Source: PALSA-612 sp963773055 (GTDB lineage: Bacteria; Actinomycetota; Thermoleophilia; Gaiellales; Gaiellaceae). From it: a stretch of DNA of 64,000 nucleotides. The stretch lies in the NCBI GenBank assembly GCA_963773055.1, contig CAVYZL010000006.1:1994825-2058824 (forward strand), in the 5' to 3' direction. Position 1 is the stretch's first letter, and every line of letters begins with the position of its first letter. The notes under the pieces are model-generated. The model did no database searches, was not told the DNA's origin, and worked only from the letters and a program-made list of their open reading frames with translations. Shown piece by piece: positions 26,732-36,345 of the stretch. A program made the translations under genes and the position numbers.

Positions 26732-27852
26732 GTTCCGACTGGATCGAGGATCTCGAGCGCGGCGAGCGCGAGCACCTGCGCGACCGTCGTCGCCGCCGCC
26801 ACGCCGTCCGCCGAGGCGAACTCCTCCGCGCCCTCGTCCGTGTGGAACTTCCAGCCACCCTGCCGGCCGACGCCGATCAGCGCCGCCGGACACCGTCGCG
26901 AGATGTTCCCGAAGTCCGTCGCGAACGGAAGGCGTGGTGGGTCGGAGACGAAGTCCCGCCCGAGCGCCCGGAACGCGCCGGCGACAGCGGCAGTCACGCG
27001 CTCGTCCGGCCGCACCGCCTCGTACAGGCGACCGGTCTCCCAGGCCGCGTCCCGGAGCGCTGCCCTAACAGCGGTCAGCCCCGCCTCCACCTCCTGCTCC
27101 TCGTCGCCGAAGAGGAGGAAGGTCGCCTTCGTCACGAGGCCCGTCGCCTCCTCGACGTCGCCGTCGAGCTCGAGGCGCTCGAGCATGACGTTGTCCGGAA
27201 CATGCCTGCGTGCCTCCTCGAGCGCGGCCGCCGCCGCCGCATACGGCGGCTGGTCTGCGCTCGCGAGCATGCGTGACCCGGGGACGATCGCGGTCGCGCG
27301 GCGCAACCAGCGCGACTCGAGGGAGACCGTGTCGATGAACTCTGGGTGCGCGTACAGGGCGGCGTCCATGTCGTCCCAGACGCCCGCCTCGGCCGTCAGC
27401 GCCTTCCCGCCGCCACGGACGATCGTCCCGGGAGCATGGATCTCGTCCGCGGGACAGCCGATCACCGAGACCGAGCCCGGGAGCTCACCCGCGAGAGACG
27501 CGAGCGCGAGAGCCGCGCCGGTCACGCCGCCGGCGATCGGGCCGTGGCCGCAACTGTGCAGCGCCTCCGTCCGTCCGTCCGGCCGTACCGCCGCAACCGC
27601 GTCGTAGAGGCAGACGAAGCCGACGGATGGCCCGTTCGCCGCGCCAGTCGCCCTTGCATGGAATGCCGTCTCCATCCCCGCGAGCGGCCGCTCGACGACG
27701 AGCCCGGCCCCCTCGAACACCTCGCAGAGGTAGCGCGAGCACTCGACCTCCTCGTGCCCCAGCTCGGGGTGCGCGTGGACGAACGTGATCACGTCGCGGA
27801 TCGTCTGACCCTCGGCGTCGACCGCATCGAGGACACGCTGCCGTTCGATCAT
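26728..27852 (-). CDS. M20-family amidohydrolase
   Basis: A 374-residue cytoplasmic enzyme of the peptidase M20/aminoacylase group. Marks are VHAHPELGHEEVECSRYL, HSCGHGPIAGG (metal ligands), the E in CPADEIHAPG and a late HTDEGAEEF. Relatives remove acyl groups from N-acyl amino acids or cleave amides such as p-aminobenzoyl-glutamate and indole-acetyl conjugates. It is the last gene of the minus-strand operon, overlapping the FAD-subunit gene by four bases. In a B6-degrading context it could deacylate the N-acyl product of ring opening; that role is inferred. Confidence 0.75.
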   Translation of the reverse strand: MIERQRVLDAVDAEGQTIRDVITFVHAHPELGHEEVECSRYLCEVFEGAGLVVERPLAGMETAFHARATGAANGPSVGFVCLYDAVAAVRPDGRTEALHSCGHGPIAGGVTGAALALASLAGELPGSVSVIGCPADEIHAPGTIVRGGGKALTAEAGVWDDMDAALYAHPEFIDTVSLESRWLRRATAIVPGSRMLASADQPPYAAAAAALEEARRHVPDNVMLERLELDGDVEEATGLVTKATFLLFGDEEQEVEAGLTAVRAALRDAAWETGRLYEAVRPDERVTAAVAGAFRALGRDFVSDPPRLPFATDFGNISRRCPAALIGVGRQGGWKFHTDEGAEEFASADGVAAATTVAQVLALAALEILDPVGT

Positions 27853-28709
27853 CCGATTGCCTCCTTGAAGGTTCGCTCGACGAGGACGCGCACGAGCTGC
27901 GCCTTGTACTCCGCCGACCCAGTCGCGTCGTCGACGGGCACCGCGTCTTCCGCGGCGTGGTCACCTGCCTCGCGGACGGCACCGGGGTCGAGCTCGTCGG
28001 CCGACATGCCGACAAGCCGCTTCTCTGCAGCGGCCGAGCGCACTGGCTTCGCGCCGACCGAGCCGACGGCGACGCGCGCCTCGGCGATGGTCCTGTCCTC
28101 GACGCGGGCGTAGCACGCGACGGTCGCTGTCGGGCGCTCGTGGAACGCGAACTTCGCGTGGGCGACCTGTGTACCACCCCCGAGCGCGGGGAGGTGAACG
28201 GCCGTGAGTAACTCCCCGTCGCCGAGGGTCGTCTGGTACGGGCCGACGACGAAGTCGCCGATCGGAACGCGCCGCGACGGCTCGCCACCCCGCCGGCACT
28301 CGACCTCCGCCTCCAGCGCGAGCAGGAACGTCGCGGGGTCCGAGTGCGGATCGGAGAAGCAGAGGTTTCCGCCGAGCGTGCCGACCTCGCGGACGCGGAG
28401 GTTCGCGACCTGCCGCTCCATCGAGACGAACGCAGGCAGCCGCTCCCGCACGAGCTCGGACCGCTCGAGCTCGCGGTGCGTGACCGTCGCGCCGACGACG
28501 AGCCCGCCGTTCTCCGCGCGGATGCCTGCAAGCTCGTCGATCGCCTTCAGGTCGACGAGATGGCCGAACGACGCGAACCCGAGCTTGAGGAGGAGCAGGA
28601 GCTCTGTGCCGCCGCAGTAGAACGCGGCGTCCTCCCCGTAGCGCGTGGCGAGCTCGGTCGCCTCCTCGACCGTCTGCGGCCGATGCAGCTCGAACGGCGG
28701 CAGCGTCAC
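27849..28709 (-). CDS. Molybdenum hydroxylase FAD-binding (medium) subunit
   Basis: A 286-residue subunit of the CoxM/NicA-partner type. FAD motifs are AFYCGGTELL (a variant of the AGGT loop, residues ~31-40) and LRVREVGTLGGNLCFSDPHSDPA (the TLGGN loop); a CO_deh_flav_C domain follows. It passes electrons from the 2Fe-2S subunit to FAD and then to an acceptor. The matching small and large subunits are 11 kb away in the divergent operon. It overlaps the transaminase gene (ATGA) and the M20 gene. Confidence 0.85.
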   Translation of the reverse strand: MTLPPFELHRPQTVEEATELATRYGEDAAFYCGGTELLLLLKLGFASFGHLVDLKAIDELAGIRAENGGLVVGATVTHRELERSELVRERLPAFVSMERQVANLRVREVGTLGGNLCFSDPHSDPATFLLALEAEVECRRGGEPSRRVPIGDFVVGPYQTTLGDGELLTAVHLPALGGGTQVAHAKFAFHERPTATVACYARVEDRTIAEARVAVGSVGAKPVRSAAAEKRLVGMSADELDPGAVREAGDHAAEDAVPVDDATGSAEYKAQLVRVLVERTFKEAIG

Positions 28710-29874
28710 GCGATCGCGGGCACCGTCTCTGCGAGCACCTCGAGCGCGGCATCGACGCCGTCGCCGATCTTCACCGAGGCGCCGAGGTCGGCCAACGTCC
28801 GCCCGACGCGCCCAGCCCGACGACGGGGTAGAGCGAGCTCGCCGTCGGCCCCATGTGGCCGATCCGCACGAGATTGCCCGCGCCCTGGCCCCCGGAGATC
28901 ATGACGCCGTAGCGCTCGCGGCAGTGGGCGCGCACCTGGACGTCCGTCAGCCCTTCCGGCACGGTGATCGCGGTCACGCACGCGGCCGTCACCTCCTCGC
29001 TCCGCGGCCACAGCTCGAGGCCCATCGCGCGCACGCCCGCGCGGCACGCGCGCGCCGCGAGATCGTGCCGGGCGATCGACTGCTCGAGACCCTCCTCGAG
29101 GAGGACGTCGCAGCTCGCGTCGATGCCGTGCATGTCGACGACCGACGGCGTGAAGGGGAACTTCTCGCCGTCGATCCACTGCTCCTTCCAGTCGAGCATC
29201 GAGAGGAAGGACGCCCGCGGCGCCGCCGGGTTCTCGCGGATCCGCTCCCACGCGGCGTCGTTGACGGTCATCAGCGTGATGCCCGGAGGGCCGCCGAGGC
29301 ACTTCTGCGCCGCGGCGACGGCGATGTCGATCTGCCACTCGTCCGTCTTGAACTCGATGCCACCGAGCGAGGAGACGCAGTCGACGATCGTCATCGCGCC
29401 GTGCGCGTGCGCCATCGGTCCGATGGCCGCTAGGTCGTGCTGCGTCCCGGACGGCGTCTCGGAGTGGACGACCGTGACGAGCTCGATCTCCGGGTGCTCC
29501 TCGAGATAGCGCTCGACATCTGCCGGATCGACGGAGTCGTTGTACGGCACCTCGAGCTCGTGGAGCTCGGCGCCGAAGTCCTTCAGCCAGTAGCCCATCC
29601 CCTTGCCGAAGATGCCGGAGACGAGGTTGAGCACGGGTGTCCCCGGCCGGACGAGCCCGCGGGCGGCCGCTTCCAGGCCCAGCACCGCCTCGCCCTGCAT
29701 AAGCAGGACGTCTGATTTCGTGAGGAAGATCTCCGCCACCTTGCGCTCGGTGCTCCGGAAGAGCTCGAGGAACGCGGGGTCGTAGTGGTACGTGATCTGC
29801 TTGCCCTGCGCGGCGAGCACTTGCTGCCAGGCCATCGTCGGGCCGGCGCTCAGGGTGAAGTCTGGGTCGCGCAT
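28706..29874 (-). CDS. Pyridoxamine-pyruvate transaminase-like aminotransferase
   Basis: A class V fold-type I PLP enzyme of about 390 residues; the PLP lysine is K191 in AAQKCLGGPPG. Long stretches read like Mesorhizobium pyridoxamine-pyruvate transaminase as I remember it: TLSAGPTMAWQQVL, HYDPAFLELF, GEAVLGLEAA, GKGMGYW, EVPYNDSVDP, SETPSGT, PRASFLSMLDW and IGHMGPTA. That enzyme converts pyridoxamine plus pyruvate to pyridoxal plus alanine, the first step for pyridoxamine. Alternatives are alanine- or serine-glyoxylate and ureidoglycine-glyoxylate aminotransferases of the same fold. The frame shifts near 28800-28812; the corrected tail (RTLADLGASVKIGDG...) ends at 28706 and restores the ATGA overlap with the FAD subunit. 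The importer operon leads directly into it. Confidence 0.72.
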
Positions 29875-29887
29875 GTGGTGTCTCCTT

Positions 29888-30859
29888 TCAGCGAGAGCCG
29901 CGCTCGTAGGGGAGCGCGAGGGCGGCGGGTAGGTACGCCCGGCGTCCGAAGAGGACTAGGACGAGGAGGATGACGATGAACGGAAGCATGAGGAAGTAGT
30001 CGGTATTGATGTCGATGATCCCGTACGTCTGCGCCCAGTCGGCGAACGAGAGCGACAGCCCGAAGAGGAACGTCCCGATGAGGATCCAGAGCGGGCGTCC
30101 CCGGGCGAGCATCGCGAAGACGATGGCGATGAAGCCGCGACCGCCGACGAGGGTGTCCTGGAAGCCTCCTGCAACGACGACGGACAGGAAGGCACCGCCA
30201 AGCCCAGCCATCGCCCCTGCGAAGAGGACAGCCCACGACCGCGTCGAGAAGACGCTGACGCCGGCCGCGTCGAGGGCGCCCGGGGCATCTCCAGCCGCAC
30301 GCACGTTCAGGCCGAGGTGCGTGCGACGCAGCATCCACGCGACGAGCACCGTCAGCCCGAGGCCGATATAGACGACGAGCGGCTGCGTAAAGAGGCTCCC
30401 GTTCGACGCGTCTCTGCCGCCGACGACCGGGAGGTCGGCGAGGCCGGGTATCGCGAGCTTGTCCGTCGCCCCGAGCTGTGGCCGGCTCTCCGCGAACTCC
30501 GACTCGAAGATGAGCGCGGTGGCGCCCTCGACCGTGAGCGTGATCGCGATGCCGACGACGATCTGGTCGAGGCCGAGGCGAACGCAGAACAGCACCATGA
30601 ACAGGGAGACGCCGGCGCCGGCGAGCATGCCCGCACCGAAGCCGAGCCACACATTGTCGCCGTGGTAGGCCGCGACGAAGCCCGCGTAGGCGCCGATCAG
30701 CATCATCCCCTCGAGGCCGATGTTGAGAACGCCGGCGCGCTCCGACACGAGCTCGCCGAGCCCCGCGAAGAGGAGAGGGACGCAGACGAGAAGCGCGCCC
30801 GAGAGGAGGGTGGTCAGGCCAGCGTCCGAGAACGCCCCGCTCGCGAGCAACAGGTTCAT
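29888..30859 (-). CDS. BMP-type ABC importer permease 2
   Basis: A 323-residue branched-chain/nucleoside-type permease with about nine membrane segments. The conserved cytoplasmic loop ERAGVLNIGLEGMMLIGAYAGF and the later GLNVRAAGDAPGALDAAGVSV segment are typical of YufQ/NupQ-like partners of BMP binding proteins. It overlaps permease 1 by four bases (ATGA) and lies 13 bases upstream of the transaminase. Confidence 0.85.
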   Translation of the reverse strand: MNLLLASGAFSDAGLTTLLSGALLVCVPLLFAGLGELVSERAGVLNIGLEGMMLIGAYAGFVAAYHGDNVWLGFGAGMLAGAGVSLFMVLFCVRLGLDQIVVGIAITLTVEGATALIFESEFAESRPQLGATDKLAIPGLADLPVVGGRDASNGSLFTQPLVVYIGLGLTVLVAWMLRRTHLGLNVRAAGDAPGALDAAGVSVFSTRSWAVLFAGAMAGLGGAFLSVVVAGGFQDTLVGGRGFIAIVFAMLARGRPLWILIGTFLFGLSLSFADWAQTYGIIDINTDYFLMLPFIVILLVLVLFGRRAYLPAALALPYERGSR

Positions 30860-32019
30860 TCCGGCGCTTTCCTGCGGCGGGCCGTGACGCCGGGGAAGTA
30901 GCTCCCACCGACCTGTGCGCGTCGTGCGATCCACTCGGTGAGAGCCATGAACAGGAGCGTGAGACCGACGAGAAGGAGCGTGAACTTCGACGTCAGGCCG
31001 GCGTTCTGCGCCGCGTAGTCGCCGCCGATCGACGCGAGCGAGAGGAGCGCCACGTACGGGATGACGCCGATCGCGTTCAGGCGCGCGAGGAAGACGAGCG
31101 GCACCACCCACAGGCCGAAGGCCGGGTTCCAGTCCGCTCGCACGTAGCCCTTCACGCCGAGGATCTCCGTCGCCGCCGCGAAGCCGACGAACATCCCCGA
31201 CAGAAGGAACGAGACGACTATCAGGCGGGGCACGTCGAGCCCCATGTGCCGAGCCGACCGCACGGACGCGCCGAGGACTCCGAGCCGCAGGCCGAACGAC
31301 GTCCGGCTCATGAGAAACCAGACGACGACTGCCGCCACAAGCGCGACGAGGAGCCCGATGTGGATGCCCGGCCAGAGGCGGGAGCTCGACTTCGTACCGG
31401 GGATGGCCGGCAAGAGCGCGCTGAAGTCGAACGCGCGGGTCTGCGGCGTAGTCGTCGTCGGATCCTGGAACGTGCCCTTGACGAGGACCCCGGCCAGGGC
31501 GATGCCGAGGAAGCTCATCATCAGCGTCGTGATGATCTCGTTGAGCTCGTACCGGGCCTTCAGGAGCGCCGGCGGGATCGTCCACGCTGCGCCGACGGCG
31601 CCGGCGACGAGGAAGAGGAGGACCAGGTTGATCGTGTTGGGGAGGTGGTGCTCGAGCCGTGGCCCGATGCCTGCGATGACCGCGGCGGCGAGAAGGAACT
31701 GGCCGTCCATGCCGAGGTTCCAGATCCCCGCCTTGAAGACGACGATCAGTCCGACCGCGATCAACAGCAGCGGTGCGGCGCGCATGGCCGAGTCCTGCCA
31801 GGCGGCGAACTGGAACCCGCCCGCCCAGATGTCCTGGTAGTACTGGATCGGGTCGACGCCGACCGCGACGAGCACGATCGCGCCGGTCCCGAGCGCGAGC
31901 ACCAGTGGCAGGATCGAGCGCAGGAGGAAATCCGTCACCGGCCCGAGCCCGGCCTGGCGGCCTGCCGCCTCGCTCGGGGGTGGCTCGCGAACGGTCGCGA
32001 CGGCCGCAGTGTCCGTCAC
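30856..32019 (-). CDS. BMP-type ABC importer permease 1
   Basis: A 387-residue permease of the same family (YufP/NupP type) with about ten membrane segments. It shows the conserved GIWNLGMDGQFLLAAAVIAG loop, KARYELNEIITTLMMSFLGI, and a later segment (VLGASVRSARHMGLDVPRL) containing an ARHMG phrase. Gene overlaps of four bases on both sides (ATPase and permease 2) indicate one translationally coupled transporter operon. Confidence 0.85.
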   Translation of the reverse strand: MTDTAAVATVREPPPSEAAGRQAGLGPVTDFLLRSILPLVLALGTGAIVLVAVGVDPIQYYQDIWAGGFQFAAWQDSAMRAAPLLLIAVGLIVVFKAGIWNLGMDGQFLLAAAVIAGIGPRLEHHLPNTINLVLLFLVAGAVGAAWTIPPALLKARYELNEIITTLMMSFLGIALAGVLVKGTFQDPTTTTPQTRAFDFSALLPAIPGTKSSSRLWPGIHIGLLVALVAAVVVWFLMSRTSFGLRLGVLGASVRSARHMGLDVPRLIVVSFLLSGMFVGFAAATEILGVKGYVRADWNPAFGLWVVPLVFLARLNAIGVIPYVALLSLASIGGDYAAQNAGLTSKFTLLLVGLTLLFMALTEWIARRAQVGGSYFPGVTARRRKAPE

Positions 32020-33614
32020 GCAGCGGCCGCCTTCCCGCCGACCATCAGCTCGCCGATCTCCCGCTGGGCGTTCGGTCCGTTGTCCACGACGCCCGCCACG
32101 CGGCCACGCGAGAGCACCGCGATCCGGTCACAGAGATCGAGCAGCTCGTCGAGATCCGTGGAGACGACGACCGACGTCACTCCCTCGGCCGCCTGCTCGC
32201 GGATCGTCTGGCGGACGCTGCGCATCGTCTTCACGTCGAGCCCGTATGTCGGCTTGGAGTAGATGACGACCTTGGGGTCGAACGAGAGCTCCCGCGCGAG
32301 CACGACCTTCTGGATGTTGCCGCCCGAGAGCGCTGCGACTCGCGTCTCGGGGCCGGGCGTGCGAATGTCGAAGCGCGTGATCAGCTCACGCGCCTTCTCG
32401 AGGATGACGGCGTTCCGAATGCGCCCTCGCTCCCAGTACGGGCGCTTGCCGATCTGCTTGAGGACGATGTTCATCGCCACCGACATCGGGCCGACCGTGC
32501 CCTCGTGGAGCCGGTCGTCGGTCACGTATCGGAGGCCGAGCTTCTCTCTCTGCGCGACCTTGAAGCGGGCGATCGAGTGTCCGAAGAGACGGATGTCGCC
32601 GGTCGACACCGACCGCTGGCCGGCGATCGCCTCGGCCAGCTCGCGCTGGCCGTTGCCGTCGACGCCCGCGATGCCCAGGATCTCGCTTCTGCGGACGTCG
32701 AGCGTCACGTTGTAGGCGCCGATCTCTCCTGGCCCGGGCGCGACGGTAACGTCCTCGAGCTCGAGCGCCGGCTCGTCGCTCAGGGTGTGACGCGGCGCGT
32801 GCCACTCGACCTCGTCTGCAAGCTCTACGACGCCGGCCGCGTCGCGCGTATCAGCCCCGAACATGAGGGCGATGATCCGCTCCTGGAGCTGCTCGTGGCT
32901 CGATGAGCGCAGCTCTTCCGGGGTGATCGCGCCGACAAGCCGGCCCAGGCTGAGCACGGAGACGCGGTCGCCCATCGAGATCGCCTCGTGCAGCTTGTGC
33001 GTGATCAAGATGACTGCAAGCCCCTGGGCCTTGAGGCGCGCGAGGATCTGCTCGAGCTCGGCCACGCCCTGCGGCGTCAGCATCGAGGTGGGCTCGTCGA
33101 GGATCAGCACCTTCGAGCCACGCCAGAGCGCCTTGATGATCTCGAGCTGCTGCTGCTGGCCGAGGGCGAGGAGGCCGGTCGTCGCGCCGGGGTCGACGTC
33201 GAGGCCGATCGATCCCCCGAGATCCTTGAGCCGCTCGCGCGCGGCCGCCGTGTCGAGCCGGATGCCCTGCGCCTCGCCGAGCATGAGGTTCTCGAGCACG
33301 GTCAGCTGGGGGACGAGCGACGTGTGCTGGTAGACCATCCCGATCCCCAGGGAGATCGCGTGCTTGGGCGACTGGATGTCGACGTCCGCGCCGTCGAGCC
33401 GGATCTGCCCCGCGTCGGGGCGCACCATCCCCGAGAGGATGCTCATCAGCGTCGACTTGCCGGCGCCGTTCTCGCCGAGCAGGCAGTGCACCTCGCCCCG
33501 GCGCACGGTCAGCGAGATGCGGTCGTTGGCGAGCACGCCCGGGAACTCCTTCGTGATCTCGATCAGCTCGACCGCGGGCTGGCTGTTCGCGTCGGGTGTC
33601 GTCAGACCGCTCAT
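32016..33614 (-). CDS. BMP-type ABC importer ATPase (two domains)
   Basis: A 532-residue sugar/nucleoside-type ATPase. Domain 1: Walker A GENGAGKST, a Q-loop near MVYQHTSL, signature ALGQQQQLEI, Walker B VLILDEPTSML. Domain 2 is degenerate at Walker A (GVDGNGQRE) with signature LSGGNIQKVVLARE, as usual for RbsA/YufO/NupO proteins. The start at 33614 (MSGLTTPD) is chosen because it begins just before the domain; a longer form from 33638 is possible. It energises the two permeases that follow. Confidence 0.87.
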   Translation of the reverse strand: MSGLTTPDANSQPAVELIEITKEFPGVLANDRISLTVRRGEVHCLLGENGAGKSTLMSILSGMVRPDAGQIRLDGADVDIQSPKHAISLGIGMVYQHTSLVPQLTVLENLMLGEAQGIRLDTAAARERLKDLGGSIGLDVDPGATTGLLALGQQQQLEIIKALWRGSKVLILDEPTSMLTPQGVAELEQILARLKAQGLAVILITHKLHEAISMGDRVSVLSLGRLVGAITPEELRSSSHEQLQERIIALMFGADTRDAAGVVELADEVEWHAPRHTLSDEPALELEDVTVAPGPGEIGAYNVTLDVRRSEILGIAGVDGNGQRELAEAIAGQRSVSTGDIRLFGHSIARFKVAQREKLGLRYVTDDRLHEGTVGPMSVAMNIVLKQIGKRPYWERGRIRNAVILEKARELITRFDIRTPGPETRVAALSGGNIQKVVLARELSFDPKVVIYSKPTYGLDVKTMRSVRQTIREQAAEGVTSVVVSTDLDELLDLCDRIAVLSRGRVAGVVDNGPNAQREIGELMVGGKAAAA

Positions 33615-33672
33615 CGCCAAATCGTGCGGGCGGGGCAACCCGGTCGAGCCGCCCCGCCCACTGTCGCGTTAC

Positions 33673-34716
33673 CTATCCGACCTTGCAGTACTTCTTGACC
33701 GCCCCCTCGGTGGCGGTCGAGACGACCCTCACCGATCCACTGGCGACCTTCCTCTGCGCTGCGGCGACCTTCGCCCAGGCGGAGGCCGGCGCCTTGTTCG
33801 TCTTCAAGAGCGAGAGACCGTTGCTCGCGTTGAGCGTGTAGGTCTTGCCGAACGTCCCCGCGTTCACGGCCCTGATGGCCTGCGTGTAGATGGGGGCGAA
33901 GTCCCACAGCTCGGACGAGAGCAGCACGCCCTTCTTGTCGATCTTCCTCTTGTCACCGATCACATCGATGAACCAGACCTTCGTCGCTCCGGCCGGTGCC
34001 TTTGCGGTCGAGACGGCCTGGAGCATGCCGAACGACGCGCCGTCGCCCATGCCGAAGACGACGTCCGCGCCAGCCGCGATCACGGTCGACGTGATGCGCT
34101 TGCCACCCGCCTGGTCGGCGTAGGACGCCTGGCCGATGCGGGCGTACTTGAACTTCACGCCCTTGTTCACCGAGCGCGCGCCCTGGCAGTAGCCGCCCGA
34201 CTGCTTGAACCAGTTCTCGTCGGACGCCGAGACGACGATCCCGAGCGTGCCGGTCTTCGTCGTCAACGCGGCGAGGACGCCCGCGAGGTACGCGCCGTCC
34301 TGCGCCTTCGTGATCACGTTCGAGACGAGCCCCTTCTTGACGGCGCCCGCCTTTGCATCCCAGACGACGACCGGCACGTTGAACTGCTGCGCGATCGTCG
34401 GACCGGCCTCGTTGTAGCCGGACGCGTGCGCGATGATCAGATCGGCGCCACGCTGGGCCAGCCGCTTGAGGTTCGGCTCGACGTTCTCGTAGCCCGCACC
34501 GGTTGCGTCGAGGACCTTGGCACCGGTGGCCGCTGCGGCCTTCTTCGCGCCGATGAAGCCCTGCTGGTTCCAGCCGAAGTCAGTTGGCTTCTCCGGCGAT
34601 GCGAACCCGACCTCCGTCACCTTCTGCGCCTTCGCAGCACCGCCGGCGACGACCACGAGGGCGGCTACGACAACGATCAGGAAGCCCGCCGCACTCACCT
34701 TCAGACCTCTACCCAT
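33673..34716 (-). CDS. BMP-family substrate-binding protein
   Basis: A 347-residue exported protein with a signal peptide (residues ~7-30) and no lipobox. The BMP/PnrA fold is indicated by EVGFASPEKPTDFGWNQQG, RGADLIIAHASGYNEAG, VSNVITKAQDGAYLAGVLAAL, DVVFGMGDGASFGML and a late TYTLNASNGLSLL. Known BMP proteins bind purine nucleosides, and some bind riboflavin. Its place in an operon with B6-degrading enzymes predicts a B6 vitamer, but the ligand cannot be read from the sequence. It is the first transporter gene, downstream of the amidohydrolase. Confidence 0.83.
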   Translation of the reverse strand: MGRGLKVSAAGFLIVVVAALVVVAGGAAKAQKVTEVGFASPEKPTDFGWNQQGFIGAKKAAAATGAKVLDATGAGYENVEPNLKRLAQRGADLIIAHASGYNEAGPTIAQQFNVPVVVWDAKAGAVKKGLVSNVITKAQDGAYLAGVLAALTTKTGTLGIVVSASDENWFKQSGGYCQGARSVNKGVKFKYARIGQASYADQAGGKRITSTVIAAGADVVFGMGDGASFGMLQAVSTAKAPAGATKVWFIDVIGDKRKIDKKGVLLSSELWDFAPIYTQAIRAVNAGTFGKTYTLNASNGLSLLKTNKAPASAWAKVAAAQRKVASGSVRVVSTATEGAVKKYCKVG

Positions 34717-34764
34717 CTCTCCTCCCTTTCCATTCGATCGTCCCTTCTGCTCTGACCAACGCGA

Positions 34765-35527
34765 TTATCCATGCACCCTCGCGCTATGCACCTCCTCGCC
34801 CCGGGTCGTCCTGTCCCCGAGAAAGAGCGCGCGGCTGTTCGCGCGCAGCACGCGGTCGAGATCGTCGTCGCCGAGCCCGCTCACCCGCACGCGGAGGATC
34901 TCCACCGACGGATGGTGGAACGGCACGTCCGACCCGTAGAGGACGCGCTCGACGCCGACCCGGTCGGCTGCCTCCTTGATCTTCGTGTGCATCGGCATCC
35001 CCGACGTCTCGAGGTAGACGTTCGGGTTGCGCGCTGCGATGTCGATCGACGCGTTGATGTAGACGACGTTGCCGTGCCCCATGTGACCCATGATCACGGG
35101 CACGCTGGGGAAGCGAGACAGCCAGCTCCTCGACCGACCACGGCAGCGTGAAGATCGGGTGGCCGGAATGGACGAGCACGGGCAGGCTGCCGCGGTCGAC
35201 GAGCAGCTCCATCAGCGGGTGAACGGACGGGTCGTTCGGCAGGTAGCCGTCGATCAGCGGGTGGAGCTTGAGACCGAGGAACTTCGGATGGTCGAGGAAG
35301 CGTTCGACCTCCTCGACGTAGCCCGGCACGCGCGGGTTGCCCCAGACGAGCCCGTACGCCTCGGGGATCGTCTCGATCACCGTGCGAACGAGCTCGTTGT
35401 CCGGGTGGAAGACGCAGCAGCCCTCGTACTCGTGCTCCTCGATCATCCGTGCCAGCCCGTCCCGGTCGAGCGAGACGTTGAACATCGGCCCGAAGTCACC
35501 GACGTGCATGTGGGCGTCGAAGATCAC
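34765..35527 (-). CDS. Amidohydrolase-2 family metal-dependent hydrolase, one frameshift
   Basis: A TIM-barrel enzyme of about 255 residues, first gene of the minus-strand operon. The likely start is the GTG at 35527, directly before the metal-binding FDAHMHVGDFG; an upstream frame to 35623 reaches into the promoter region and is less likely. Further metal or active-site motifs are GLKLHPL, LVHSGHP, GHMGHG and YGSDVPFHHP. The frame changes near 35105, between AVSLP and VPVIMGH. Relatives hydrolyse lactones and amides or decarboxylate (ACMSD-like). A role on a ring-opened pyridine intermediate is inferred from context only. Confidence 0.72.
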
Positions 35528-35595
35528 GCGGCGCCCGAGTCGCTCGAACACGGGTTGATCGAACCTCGTGCGAGTGTTAGGGTCGGCTGCCGACT

Positions 35596-35608
35596 GTTGA
35601 CAATCAAC
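35596..35608. promoter_or_regulatory. Candidate GntR operator between divergent operons
   Basis: GTTGACAATCAAC has perfect 5-base arms around CAA and contains a TTGACA -35-like element on the plus strand. It lies 29 bases upstream of the GntR start and 69 bases upstream of the amidohydrolase start. A second palindrome, GTCGGCTGCCGAC, is at 35582-35594. On the minus strand TTGTCA, 18 bases and TAACAC could form the other promoter. FCD-type GntR repressors bind short palindromes like this and would control both operons. Confidence 0.5.
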
Positions 35609-35637
35609 GGGGCGTTTATACAACCCTTCGCCGCTCG

Positions 35638-36345
35638 ATGCAAACGGCCAACAGCGAGTCTCAAGAGACCACCGCCGCCCCCGCTCTCGACGGCCGGACG
35701 CTCTGGGAGCGCGTCCACGACCACCTTCGCGACGAGATCCTCTCCGGGAGGATGACGCCGGGGACCGAGCTGTCCGAGGTCGCGCTCGCCGAGTCGCTCG
35801 GCGTCAGCCGCGGCCCGGTCCGCGAGGCCCTCGGCCGGCTCGCAACCGAGGGGCTCGTGACGATCCGGCCGCGACGAGGCGCAGTCGTCCGCGCTCTCTC
35901 GAGCGACGAGTTCATCGAGGCGTACCAGGTGCGTGAGGCGCTCGAGACGATGGCTGCCCGGCTCGCCGTGCCACAGCTCACGGACGAGCACGTGAGCGCG
36001 CTCGAGCATGCCATCGACGCGATGGCGGAGTGCGGAAATGCCGGTGACGTCCAGGGGTTCTTCGAGGCGAACACGGCGTTCCACCTCGTCTTCTTCGACG
36101 TGGCGGGGAACCGGATGCTCGTCGACCTCTACCGTCAGGTGCGCGGCCAGATCGACCGCCACCGGCTGCGCTCGCTCGAGCTGCGCGGCGACGTACGCCG
36201 CTCGATCGCCGAGCACAAGGCGATCCTCCGCGCCGCCAAGGCAGGCGACGTCGAGCGCACGGTCCACCTCGTCTCCGAGCACATCCGCGTGCCGCAGATC
36301 CGCCTCCTCGTCGAGGATCACCAGCCGGTCGGGGTGACGGCGTGA
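35638..36345 (+). CDS. GntR/FadR-subfamily (FCD) transcriptional regulator
   Basis: A 235-residue regulator. The winged-helix domain (~residues 20-85) shows LRDEILSGRMTPGTELSEVALAESLGVSRGPVREALGRLATEGLV, split here over helix 1 to 3. The C-terminal FCD domain (~residues 95-225) has the usual His/Asp/Glu metal or ligand sites (NTAFHLVFFDVAGN, SIAEHKAIL, VSEHI). Such regulators sense catabolic intermediates. It is the first gene of the plus-strand operon, and its stop overlaps the GTG of the next gene. Confidence 0.87.
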   Translation: MQTANSESQETTAAPALDGRTLWERVHDHLRDEILSGRMTPGTELSEVALAESLGVSRGPVREALGRLATEGLVTIRPRRGAVVRALSSDEFIEAYQVREALETMAARLAVPQLTDEHVSALEHAIDAMAECGNAGDVQGFFEANTAFHLVFFDVAGNRMLVDLYRQVRGQIDRHRLRSLELRGDVRRSIAEHKAILRAAKAGDVERTVHLVSEHIRVPQIRLLVEDHQPVGVTA

